Origin: Oscillospiraceae bacterium
GTDB lineage: Bacteria; Bacillota; Clostridia; Oscillospirales; Ruminococcaceae
Length of the DNA stretch: 64,000 nucleotides
Assembly: GCA_017432285.1 (NCBI GenBank)
Contig: JAFRJM010000016.1
Span: forward strand, 40,443 to 104,442
Reading direction: 5' to 3'
Below, piece after piece: positions 8,184 to 15,911 of the stretch; positions within the stretch are counted from its first letter, which is position 1, and every line of letters starts with the position of its first letter. A program made the position numbers and the translations under genes. Below the pieces are notes generated by a model. That model did no database searches. It saw only the letters and a program-made list of their open reading frames with translations, and was not told the origin of the DNA.

Positions 8184-9473
8184 CTACTCCACAAAATGAT
8201 ATCCGTTTTCATCTTTTATGAGTGCAGTAGAGAAATACTTTGTAAGCGCGCGTGCCATATACTCAGTATCTTCAGCGCCGGCTGTCTCGAAACATGAATG
8301 CATGGCTATTTGGGCGCATCCAATATCCACTGTTGGGATAGATACCTGTGTAGTGGCGATATGACCTAATGTGCTGCCACCACGGAGATCCGCACGGTTT
8401 GCATAGACCTGTACCGGCACATCTACCTGCTCACAGATGAGGCGTATAACAGCAGCAGATATTGCGTCTGAAGCATATGACTGTCTTGCATTGTATTTGA
8501 TCACGACACCCTTATTCATATATACGGAATTGTTGGGGTCGCGGTATTCTGGATGATTGGGGTGTACAGCGTGTGCATTGTCTGCAGATACCATAAAACT
8601 GTTGGCCATCTTGTGCATGCGCTCTTCTCCGCTGAGACCAAGATCTGCGCAGATCCTGTCAAGCAGGTCTATCAGAAATGTGGATGCGGCGCCTTGACGT
8701 GTCTCGCTCCCGACTTCTTCATTATCAAATAGACAGTATACAGGAATCGAAGCACTGTCTTCTGCATGGATGATGCCCTGTACTCCGGCAAAGGCACACT
8801 GCAGATCGTCAAGCCGAGGAGCGGAAACATAATTGCTCCATACCATACCTTTCTGGCAGTTATACATATACAGCTCAGTTGTGAGGATGTCGGTATCCTT
8901 GATGCCAAGCTTTTCCGCGATCCGTGCCCGAAGATCCGGAACACCATCTCCTCGCTCGCCTATCAACGGAAGCATATCGACGGCCATGTTGTAAGACGCT
9001 TTGTCGTTGGCTTCGCGGTTCATATGGATAGCTAGACTAGGTATTACTGCTACTGGCTCCGCCATGTCAACTAAACGCTCTGTGAAACCTTCCTTTGTTC
9101 GAATCAGTACCCTGCCGGCAACAGAAAGCGGACGGTCGAACCAAGGAGCCAGTAATGGGCTGCCGTATCTTTCAACAGAAAGGCGGACATAATGCTCATC
9201 GAACTGTTCTGCGTTCTCTTTCAGCTTCAGGAAGGGGCTGTCACTGTGTGCAGCCATTGCCATGAATCCTGTGAACTCACCTTTGGGCATACGCCATGCA
9301 AGCAATGAAGAGCTGTTGCGTGTAGTATAGTACTTTCCTCCGGGAACCAAAGTCCAGTTAGAGGATTCGTCCAGATAAGTAAAACCATTTTCGGACAACA
9401 GACGTGCAGTCGTCTCCGCAGCATGAAACATGGAAGGAGACTGCTCTATGTAAGTCAATAATTCTTGATTCAT
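8184..9473 (-). CDS. M18 family aminopeptidase
   Basis: A cytoplasmic dinuclear zinc aminopeptidase of family M18 (aspartyl-aminopeptidase type), 429 residues, as expected. Metal and catalytic positions are visible: His76 and Asp78 in AAHSDSP, the aspartate in SAPRLDDLQCAF, Glu252-Glu253 in FDNEEVGSETRQGA, Asp298 in VSADNAHAVHPNHP, and a late His in QIAMHSCFE. It removes N-terminal residues from peptides and fits with the pyroglutamyl peptidase in a peptide-scavenging lifestyle. It ends 3 bases before the tyrS promoter and starts about 30 bases after the MTA/SAH nucleosidase gene on the same strand, so these may form one operon with ychF. Confidence 0.9.
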   Translation of the reverse strand: MNQELLTYIEQSPSMFHAAETTARLLSENGFTYLDESSNWTLVPGGKYYTTRNSSSLLAWRMPKGEFTGFMAMAAHSDSPFLKLKENAEQFDEHYVRLSVERYGSPLLAPWFDRPLSVAGRVLIRTKEGFTERLVDMAEPVAVIPSLAIHMNREANDKASYNMAVDMLPLIGERGDGVPDLRARIAEKLGIKDTDILTTELYMYNCQKGMVWSNYVSAPRLDDLQCAFAGVQGIIHAEDSASIPVYCLFDNEEVGSETRQGAASTFLIDLLDRICADLGLSGEERMHKMANSFMVSADNAHAVHPNHPEYRDPNNSVYMNKGVVIKYNARQSYASDAISAAVIRLICEQVDVPVQVYANRADLRGGSTLGHIATTQVSIPTVDIGCAQIAMHSCFETAGAEDTEYMARALTKYFSTALIKDENGYHFVE

Positions 9474-9504
9474 AAATAAGACCTTTCAAAAAGGGTTTGG
9501 ATGA

Positions 9505-10176
9505 TTATAGTGCTTGTGCGAACCGTTTTATGAAGTTTGTGGAGGTATCAAGATACTCCGCAATAGTCAGTGTGTCATGGAACTGCTCTTCCGCTTCCTC
9601 ATCTGCGCTGTCTGAAATGATTTTTACAAGACAGAAGGGGATATCGTTTTTGGCAGCAATATGAGCTATAGCACATCCTTCCATCTCAACAGCGCTGCAG
9701 TTAGTGCGGGAAATGATATCTTGCTTTGTTTCAGAGTTTGAAATGAATTGATCACCTGTCGCGACTATGCCCTTTGTATATACAACACCCATATCAGAGA
9801 GGATTTTTTCTGCGATATCAGAGAGGCGTTTATCAGCCGGGAAGCTTGTAAGATTGGGATAGTCTTCTGCAACGAAGTCGATGGGGTACAGGTCATGATA
9901 AGTTGCTTCTGTCACAAGGACAGCACCGCCGATCGGGATATGGCATGCGCTACCCGCCAGTCCTATGTTCAAAACAGCATCCACATGCTGATCACTGATG
10001 AGCAGCTGTGTGCACGCTCCGGCGTTAGCTTTTCCGATTCCGCACAGTGCCAGAACGACTTCATTGTCACCGAGAGTCAGGCTGCACATCCTGCAGCCGC
10101 CTAGACAGAATTCTTTTCCATTAAGATTCAGAAGATCTATCTCTTTATCGAATGCTACCAACACACCTAGTTTCAA
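9505..10176 (-). CDS. mtnN: 5'-methylthioadenosine/S-adenosylhomocysteine nucleosidase
   Basis: Hydrolyses the N-glycosidic bond of MTA and SAH, recycling methionine and adenine. It belongs to the phosphorylase superfamily, with VLNIGLAGS in the first half, GDQFI, the substrate-binding VEMEGCAIAH and the catalytic Asp in ISDSAD. I place the start at the TTG at 10174-10176 (MKLGVLVAFDKEID). The AAGGAGG ribosome site lies 7 bases before it, inside the longer ATG frame that begins at 10197. With the TTG start the length is 223 residues and the gene no longer overlaps ychF. Divergent N-terminal sequence leaves some doubt about exact substrate preference. Confidence 0.85.
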   Translation of the reverse strand: MKLGVLVAFDKEIDLLNLNGKEFCLGGCRMCSLTLGDNEVVLALCGIGKANAGACTQLLISDQHVDAVLNIGLAGSACHIPIGGAVLVTEATYHDLYPIDFVAEDYPNLTSFPADKRLSDIAEKILSDMGVVYTKGIVATGDQFISNSETKQDIISRTNCSAVEMEGCAIAHIAAKNDIPFCLVKIISDSADEEAEEQFHDTLTIAEYLDTSTNFIKRFAQAL

Positions 10177-10189
10177 AGTTTGTTCCTCC

Positions 10190-11284
10190 TTAAACATTGA
10201 ATCGGAACAGAGTTACATCTCCGTCCTTCATTACGTACTCTTTGCCTTCGCTTCGGACAAGTCCCTTTTCCTTGCATACCTGCATACTTCCGAGTTCTTT
10301 TAACGTCTCAAACGGGACTATCTCAGCGCGAATGAAACCGCGCTCAAAATCGCTGTGTATCTTTCCAGCAGCCTGAGGCGCTTTTGTCCCTTTACGGATC
10401 GTCCATGCGCGGACTTCATCTGCACCTCCGGTGAGGAAACTGATAAGCCCGAGCAGAGAATAGCTTTCCTGAATTAGTTTTTCCAGGCCGCTCTCTTGGA
10501 TTCCTAGATCGGCCAGAAACTCCTTTTTCTCTTCAGGATCAAGAGAAGCAATCTCTTCCTCAGCTTTTGCGGATATGACAACAACGCCGCTGCCTTCTTT
10601 TTCCGCATATTCGCGGACTGTGCGGACATAATCGTTTTCGCCACCGTCCATCAGGTCATCTTCTGAGATGTTGGCTGCATATATGACGGGTTTTGCGGAC
10701 AGAAGCGGGATGTCATTGAAGATGGCCTGTTCCTTATCCGTAGCTATTTCGAAAGCTCTGGCATTGTTTCCGGCTTCCATGAATGAAGAGAGCCTTTTGA
10801 GAAAATCGAGCTCCGCAGCTAATGTCTTATCTCCCTTGAGGTTTTTGGAGGTCTTGTCTATTCTTCGCCCTAGGATCTCCAGATCCGAGAGAAGAAGTTC
10901 ATAGTCTATCGTCTCTATATCCCTGAGAGGGTCGACAGAACCTTCCACATGTATGATCTCCGTAGAGTCAAAACACCTGACAACATGTACGATAGCATCA
11001 CACTGGCGGATATTTTCAAGGAATTTGTTCCCAAGGCCTTCTCCTTTTGAAGCTCCTTTGACCAGACCTGCGATATCTACGAATTCTATGGTGGCTGGTG
11101 TGAACTTTTTCGGATGATAGTAATTCTCCAGCCAAGTAAGGCGATCATCAGGAACTGCTACAGTGCCTACATTGGGCTCTATAGTACAGAAAGGATAGTT
11201 TGCTGCCTGAACGCCGGCGTTTGTGATAGCGTTAAACAGTGTGCTTTTTCCAACATTAGGAAGGCCTACGATTCCTAATTTCAT
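10190..11284 (-). CDS. ychF: Redox-regulated ATPase/GTPase YchF (Obg family)
   Basis: A universally conserved translation-associated P-loop NTPase (OLA1/YchF), 364 residues, family-typical. The protein starts [17 protein letters not shown], with the P-loop at 7-14, has the G3 motif [10 protein letters not shown], the unusual NxxE-type G4 region (YAANISEDD) and a C-terminal TGS domain (ending [16 protein letters not shown]). ATG 11284 is chosen because AAGGAG lies 9 bases upstream; the longer frame to 11371 adds 29 residues without family similarity. It is followed by the nucleosidase gene on the same strand. Confidence 0.95.
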   Translation of the reverse strand: MKLGIVGLPNVGKSTLFNAITNAGVQAANYPFCTIEPNVGTVAVPDDRLTWLENYYHPKKFTPATIEFVDIAGLVKGASKGEGLGNKFLENIRQCDAIVHVVRCFDSTEIIHVEGSVDPLRDIETIDYELLLSDLEILGRRIDKTSKNLKGDKTLAAELDFLKRLSSFMEAGNNARAFEIATDKEQAIFNDIPLLSAKPVIYAANISEDDLMDGGENDYVRTVREYAEKEGSGVVVISAKAEEEIASLDPEEKKEFLADLGIQESGLEKLIQESYSLLGLISFLTGGADEVRAWTIRKGTKAPQAAGKIHSDFERGFIRAEIVPFETLKELGSMQVCKEKGLVRSEGKEYVMKDGDVTLFRFNV

Positions 11285-11401
11285 TAATATTTTCTCCTTA
11301 AACTTTGACATCGAATGTCCACAATACAGACTGTGTTTTTCTTTGCCGATTACCACTATTCTAGCATGCAATCCGCTTCACCTCAAACTGTTTAGAAGAA
11401 A

Positions 11402-11427
11402 GCCGCCGGAATAAAAATACCGGCGGC
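11402..11427 (-). terminator. Terminator of the tandem esterase genes
   Basis: An eight-pair GC-rich stem (GCCGCCGG with CCGGCGGC, 10-base loop) is followed on the minus strand by TTTCTTC. It lies just beyond the stop of the distal esterase gene. Confidence 0.75.
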
Positions 11428-11456
11428 AATGTTTGTTTGAGGTGTTTTTGAAACAG

Positions 11457-12278
11457 TTATTCCAGGCCTGCTTCTTTGCGGCATTCCTGGATGAATTCGA
11501 ACACTTTCGGGATGTAGATGTTCCAGCTGTTCCAGTCATGTATACCGTGTTCTTCGTACCAGTCGATATGAACACCTAAAGATTCTGCAAAGTGGTAGAA
11601 CTCCAGGTTTCCGTTTCTGGTGAAGTCTTCAAGGCCTACGCAAAACTCAAGTTTTGGAAGTTCAACACCGTTTCTAACATTCTTTTCCAATTGCCAGTAG
11701 ATGTCTTCTTCAGTCTTAAGAATGCCTGCGTGGTCATCTTCATGGCCATAGATATTCTCAAAGAAAGGATTGGATGTTGCCCTTCCTGTCCCAGCAGCAT
11801 AATTAGGAACGACTTCTACACCGGAAGAAATGGGTACACAAACGCTGTATCTTTCAGGATTCAGCATAGCAAATTTGAGAGCTCCTGCACCGCCCATAGA
11901 CATACCGGAGATGAAGTTGTCCTCTCTCTTTCTGGATACAGGGAAATGGGAGTAAATATATTCAGGCAGTTCTGTTTGGAAATAATCCCGCCAGTTTGGT
12001 CCGTGAGCCATGTTTGCATAACTGGACATCTGGGCGTCTGGCATCACGACCGCATAATTGTATTTGTCGGCAAGGACCTGCACTGTGGTGCAGTCATGCC
12101 AGTCAGCATAATTATCTGATCCGCCATGTAAGAGCCATAAAACAGGAAGCAGTTCTTTTGTGCCATACAGTTTTTCAAAATCGGTGTCCGGCGCATGGAT
12201 ACCAGTCGGGAGTATGATGCGGACCTGCGTTGCGAGTCCGATGGTCGAGGGGTTGAAACGCAATGTCATTACTGCCAT
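11457..12278 (-). CDS. Esterase family alpha/beta hydrolase (tributyrin esterase/FrmB-like)
   Basis: A 273-residue cytoplasmic serine hydrolase of the esterase D/FrmB/EstA type. The nucleophile Ser127 is in GMSMGG (125-130), the oxyanion region is WLLHGGSDNY (48-57), a likely acid is near Asp218 and the catalytic His247 is in HGIHDWNSW. There is no signal peptide. The gene starts one base after the stop of the paralogous esterase upstream, so the two form a duplicated pair in one operon. Likely substrates are short-chain acyl esters or acylated carbohydrates; S-formylglutathione hydrolysis is less likely in an anaerobe. Confidence 0.85.
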   Translation of the reverse strand: MAVMTLRFNPSTIGLATQVRIILPTGIHAPDTDFEKLYGTKELLPVLWLLHGGSDNYADWHDCTTVQVLADKYNYAVVMPDAQMSSYANMAHGPNWRDYFQTELPEYIYSHFPVSRKREDNFISGMSMGGAGALKFAMLNPERYSVCVPISSGVEVVPNYAAGTGRATSNPFFENIYGHEDDHAGILKTEEDIYWQLEKNVRNGVELPKLEFCVGLEDFTRNGNLEFYHFAESLGVHIDWYEEHGIHDWNSWNIYIPKVFEFIQECRKEAGLE

Positions 12279-12279
12279 A

Positions 12280-13053
12280 TCAGTTCACTCCTTTCGGAAT
12301 ATCGAGCCAGTCAAGGAAGGCTTCGACATAATGATCCCACATATCGAATGAATGCCCGCCTTCACCGTATAGATCTGTCATATCACAGCCGACGGCTTTG
12401 AATTTGGCGATCGCGCCGGTTACCTGTTTAACCCCGAAATCTTTATCGCCTACAACAGACCACAATCTCGGACATTTGCCTTCTTTTACAAGATTGGATG
12501 CCATCCAGATAAGATCGCCGTCTGTTTCTCTGATATGATCTGCGTTTCCAAACGCGTTCACAAATGTAGGGGTGAGTCCGACGCTTCCATCATTAGCTGT
12601 ATTAGACAGTATGCTGATGATGTCCAATGCGCCTCCAAAAGCTCCTGCGGCACAGTATTTATCAGGATTGTTGAGTGCAAGTTTATATGCTACATAACCT
12701 CCCATGGAAGCACCGCCCGTATAGTTTTCCTCTCTTTTTGTTGAGAGACACGGAAGCATATAATGCATCGCTGCAGGTAATTCCTTATTGACCATATTCC
12801 AGTAGTTGGATCCGTGAACCATGTTCTGACCGTGTCCGTTGGACATAGCCGGCATGATTACAGCAAGACCTCTGTTGTTTGCATAACGGTCAATAGATGT
12901 TAATCTGAGCCACTCTGTGCAGTCCTGATTTGCACCGTGGAACAGCCACAGAACGGGAAATGGTTCTTTTACCGGTTTGTCCGGCAGGGAAACTATGACT
13001 TCTTCATGGAACCCGAGTGCTCCGGATCTGAAGTCCATCTCAAGAAGAGCCAT
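12280..13053 (-). CDS. Esterase family alpha/beta hydrolase, paralogue of its neighbour
   Basis: A 257-residue cytoplasmic esterase similar throughout to the next gene. It has WLFHGANQDCTEW near residue 36, the nucleophile Ser116 in GASMGGY (114-120) and the catalytic histidine in GEGGHSFDMWDHY near residue 233. The pair share features such as the HGxNxxxY/F region after the oxyanion loop, indicating tandem duplication. It is the first gene of the minus-strand pair and is divergent from the carboxylesterase at 13206, with a 150-base shared intergenic region that carries a possible operator. Role: intracellular ester hydrolysis; the substrate is unknown. Confidence 0.85.
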   Translation of the reverse strand: MALLEMDFRSGALGFHEEVIVSLPDKPVKEPFPVLWLFHGANQDCTEWLRLTSIDRYANNRGLAVIMPAMSNGHGQNMVHGSNYWNMVNKELPAAMHYMLPCLSTKREENYTGGASMGGYVAYKLALNNPDKYCAAGAFGGALDIISILSNTANDGSVGLTPTFVNAFGNADHIRETDGDLIWMASNLVKEGKCPRLWSVVGDKDFGVKQVTGAIAKFKAVGCDMTDLYGEGGHSFDMWDHYVEAFLDWLDIPKGVN

Positions 13054-13152
13054 ATCATTGATCTCCTTTCACAAAAGAATAGGTCTAACACAAACTGTAG
13101 AGTCACAGAAAGACATTGTCAATATTTACATTTTTGAAGGCCGGGAATACAA

Positions 13153-13183
13153 TTTTCACATAGGAAACAGCTATGTTTTCACA
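13153..13183. promoter_or_regulatory. Possible operator between the divergent esterase genes
   Basis: ACATAG and CTATGT form a perfect 6-base inverted repeat with a 7-base spacer (13158-13176). It is flanked by two copies of TTTTCACA (13153-13160 and 13176-13183). The arrangement lies just upstream of the carboxylesterase start and suits a regulator controlling the divergent genes. The same stretch closely resembles the Escherichia coli lacZ leader and ribosome site (see findings). Confidence 0.35.
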
Positions 13184-13205
13184 AGAATCATTCTGGAGGT
13201 TATCA

Positions 13206-14786
13206 ATGTTCGTACGCGAAAAAGAACCGGTCGTTATGACTAAAGCAGGTAAGCTCAGAGGATCTTATATCGATGGAGTTTACCGTTTTCTAGGCGTTCA
13301 CTATGCTCAGGATACGTCAGGAGATAATAGATTTATGCCCCCAAGACCAGTAGAGCCGTGGGAAGGTGAGAAATTGGCCCAGGAGTACGTTGCAAAGTGC
13401 TGGCAGTATGATCTTCCCCGCGTTGAGGATGTGGAGATCACGAGCACCCCGATGTTCCGCCGTCAGCAGAAACTTATGGAGCGCAGCAGCGAGATGGGCG
13501 TAGGACGTCAGACTGAGGACTGTCTGGCATTGAATATCTGGACACAGGGTGTTGAAGATGGAAAGATGCGTCCCGTTATGGTGTGGTTCCATGGCGGCGG
13601 AGATTTCGCAGGCGCAGCGGAAGCAGACTGGCACGACGGATACAAGATGTCAAAAAAACAGGATGTGGTCATGGTGACTGTAGGGCACAGACTGGCTATG
13701 TTCGGTTATCTGGACCTGCGTGATTACGGTGAGAAATACAAGGATTCCGTCAACATGGGCCATCAGGATATGGTAGCTGCATTGCAGTGGGTCCATGATA
13801 ACATCGAAGCATTCGGCGGCGATCCAGGTAATGTTACGATCTTCGGACAGTCAGGCGGCGGCGGAAAAGTCTCTGCATTGATGGGCATGCCTGCTGCGAA
13901 AGGCCTTTTCCAGAAGGCTATAGTTCAGTCAGGCGGCTTCCAGGCAGAAGATCCCCAGAATGCCAAGGATATTACGAAAGAGTATCTGGAATATCTTGGA
14001 ATCAGCAAAGAAAATATAGATGATATTCAGAAGATACCTGCGGCGGATCTTATCAAGGCTATCCGTGAGATCAACAAGACCCGTACGCTCGGCACATATA
14101 TGATGAACTCATCTGTCGTTGACGGAAAACATATCGTATACAATCCTTATGACGGAGCGGAAGGATCAGAGTACAGCAAGGACATCATCATGATCAACGG
14201 CTACACCAAAGATGACGCCTGCTTGTACTCGCTCTTGGATCAGGCCATGCTGGATTACAAACGCGCGGACAGTGTCGGTGCGATCGCAAAATACGGCTAT
14301 ACCGATGAGCAGTCGGAGAAGATATTCGATATTTATCAGGAGATGCTGGGCGGAGATGCAAGTCCCTATGATGTCTTTACTGCTTTCATGAATGATCAGG
14401 TGCATCTCAAGCAGAATATTCTTCGCTATCGTGCCCGCTCGAAATTCGGAGCCGCACCGATGTACAACTATGTATTCGCATTTGAGGGACCTTATCCGGA
14501 GATGAAGGCTATCCACGGCGTGGACGTGCCTTTCTTCTTCGACAACGGCCAATATGCAACCGGAATTTGGACAGCAGACACATATGTTGATGCTATGAAT
14601 CTGTCAGAGAAGGCCGGCGCAGCGTGGGCGGCATTTGCCAGAACCGGAGATCCCAGTTGCCCGGGTATCGGAACATGGAAACCCTTTGACGAGGGAAATT
14701 ATTACACCATGGTGTTCGATGCAGAGTGCAAGCTGGTGAGCGATTACCGCGCTCCCGGACGCAGAGTCGCACTTGGCGAAGTGTAG
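13206..14786 (+). CDS. Type-B carboxylesterase/lipase family protein
   Basis: A 526-residue alpha/beta hydrolase of the carboxylesterase type B family. The oxyanion loop is WFHGGGD (127-133). The nucleophile Ser216 is in FGQSGGGGK, where most relatives have GESAGG, and the region HGVDVPFFF holds the catalytic His. It has no signal peptide, so it acts in the cytoplasm. ATG 13206 follows TGGAGG at good spacing. An in-frame ATG at 13173 also has an AGGAAACAGCT site and would add 11 residues. It is divergent from two other esterases, giving a three-gene esterase locus. Confidence 0.88.
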   Translation: MFVREKEPVVMTKAGKLRGSYIDGVYRFLGVHYAQDTSGDNRFMPPRPVEPWEGEKLAQEYVAKCWQYDLPRVEDVEITSTPMFRRQQKLMERSSEMGVGRQTEDCLALNIWTQGVEDGKMRPVMVWFHGGGDFAGAAEADWHDGYKMSKKQDVVMVTVGHRLAMFGYLDLRDYGEKYKDSVNMGHQDMVAALQWVHDNIEAFGGDPGNVTIFGQSGGGGKVSALMGMPAAKGLFQKAIVQSGGFQAEDPQNAKDITKEYLEYLGISKENIDDIQKIPAADLIKAIREINKTRTLGTYMMNSSVVDGKHIVYNPYDGAEGSEYSKDIIMINGYTKDDACLYSLLDQAMLDYKRADSVGAIAKYGYTDEQSEKIFDIYQEMLGGDASPYDVFTAFMNDQVHLKQNILRYRARSKFGAAPMYNYVFAFEGPYPEMKAIHGVDVPFFFDNGQYATGIWTADTYVDAMNLSEKAGAAWAAFARTGDPSCPGIGTWKPFDEGNYYTMVFDAECKLVSDYRAPGRRVALGEV

Positions 14787-14810
14787 GATCAAGCTATTTT
14801 ACAAAAACAG

Positions 14811-14837
14811 AACAGCCGCCTAACGGCGGCTGTTTTT
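14811..14837. terminator. Bidirectional terminator overlapping the end of the zinc-ribbon gene
   Basis: A ten-pair stem AACAGCCGCC/GGCGGCTGTT with a four-base loop is followed by T on the plus strand, with AAAAACAG on the left giving U-rich RNA on the other strand. The stop codon of the convergent minus-strand gene lies in the loop. Confidence 0.85.
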
Positions 14838-15089
14838 GTCGAATATACAGACTTTTTTGTTCTCATCTATTTCTTCACCGCAGTGGGGGCAGTATAATTC
14901 GGGACCTCTGAGATGACCTTTGCATTCGGGACATCGGTTAAAGATATTGTAAAGGATCCAGCCCAAAGCCATTATATAGATAAATACCATAGCAACCTTT
15001 ACCATCTCGAAGAAGGCAAAAACAAGGGCGAAGATAGCGCCTGCAGCGGTTATCGATAAAGATACGATTCTGACAGTCTTTAGAGTCAT
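14820..15089 (-). CDS. Small membrane protein with C-terminal zinc ribbon
   Basis: An 89-residue protein with two hydrophobic helices (about residues 7-26 and 30-49). A four-cysteine zinc ribbon follows: CPEC at about 53-56 and CPHC at about 67-70. The function is unknown; similar short zinc-ribbon membrane proteins are common and poorly studied. The last residues, DKNSRR, are encoded by the arm of the intrinsic terminator and the stop codon falls in its loop. That is unusual and suggests the 3' end was shaped by the terminator. It is transcribed towards the carboxylesterase and stands alone. Confidence 0.75.
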   Translation of the reverse strand: MTLKTVRIVSLSITAAGAIFALVFAFFEMVKVAMVFIYIMALGWILYNIFNRCPECKGHLRGPELYCPHCGEEIDENKKVCIFDKNSRR

Positions 15090-15188
15090 CGCTTTCGACC
15101 TCCCTATATCTGTAAGTGTTTCTATATTCTATATATCACATTTTTGGATTATGTGAGAAAAGTGTTTTCAAATAGTTCATTATTTGTA

Positions 15189-15197
15189 TGATACAAT
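15189..15197 (+). promoter_or_regulatory. Extended -10 of the two-component operon
   Basis: TGATACAAT, a good TGnTATAAT-like extended -10, lies 31 bases before the response regulator start. No clear -35 is present at 17 bases. Confidence 0.45.
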
Positions 15198-15227
15198 TAA
15201 AAAAATGGGCCATAAGGAGGATATATT

Positions 15228-15908
15228 ATGGCAAAGCCCAACATTATGGTAGTAGATGATGAGAAGAATATCTGCGAATTGATCCGCCTCTATCTGGAAA
15301 AAGAAGGATTCGCTGTAACTATAGCCAATAACGGATCTGATGCTATCGCCATGATACGTCAGAACCGTCCGGACCTCGTATTGCTTGATATCATGATGCC
15401 GGTAATAGACGGGTGGGAAGTCTGCCGCCAGGTCAGGGAATTCAGTCAGGTCCCGATCATTATGCTTACCGCAAAAGGCGAAACTTTTGATAAGGTAATG
15501 GGACTTGATCTCGGAGCAGATGATTACATCGTCAAACCGTTTGATACCAAGGAAGTCGTAGCCAGAGTCAAAGCCGTCCTTCGCAGGACTGCCACCGAAG
15601 AAGAAGAGGGCGAGGTTGTATACGACAAACTGGTTGTCAATATAGACCGCTATGAACTTAGGGTAGACGGTAAAGTCATAGATACTCCGCCAAAAGAGTT
15701 GGAACTGCTTTACCATTTGGCAAAGAATCCAAACAGAGTGTATACGAGAGATCAGCTTCTCGATGAGGTCTGGGGTTTCGAGTATTTCGGTGACAGCCGC
15801 ACTATCGATGTGCATGTAAAGAGGCTTCGTGAGAAACTAGAAGGGGTATCGGATCAGTGGAGCCTTAAAACGGTTTGGGGCGTAGGTTATAAATTCGAGG
15901 TGAAATAG
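15228..15908 (+). CDS. OmpR/PhoB-family response regulator
   Basis: A DNA-binding response regulator of 226 residues. The receiver domain (about 4-118) has the acidic pair Asp10-Asp11, the phosphoacceptor Asp54 (LVLLDIMMP), the switch threonine in IIMLTAKGE and Lys in YIVKPFD. A winged-helix OmpR-type effector domain follows (about 128-226, with TRDQLLDEVWGFEYFGDSRTIDVHVKRLREKL). AAGGAGG lies 9 bases before the ATG. The sensor kinase follows after three bases. The regulon is unknown; the nearest targets would be the operon itself or the riboswitch-controlled ATPase downstream. Confidence 0.93.
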   Translation: MAKPNIMVVDDEKNICELIRLYLEKEGFAVTIANNGSDAIAMIRQNRPDLVLLDIMMPVIDGWEVCRQVREFSQVPIIMLTAKGETFDKVMGLDLGADDYIVKPFDTKEVVARVKAVLRRTATEEEEGEVVYDKLVVNIDRYELRVDGKVIDTPPKELELLYHLAKNPNRVYTRDQLLDEVWGFEYFGDSRTIDVHVKRLREKLEGVSDQWSLKTVWGVGYKFEVK

Positions 15909-15911
15909 TTC

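Noticed and set aside
10177-10197. ATG start for the MTA/SAH nucleosidase and 7 extra residues
   Set aside because: The ribosome site AAGGAGG lies inside this extension, so the TTG 7 bases after it is the better start.
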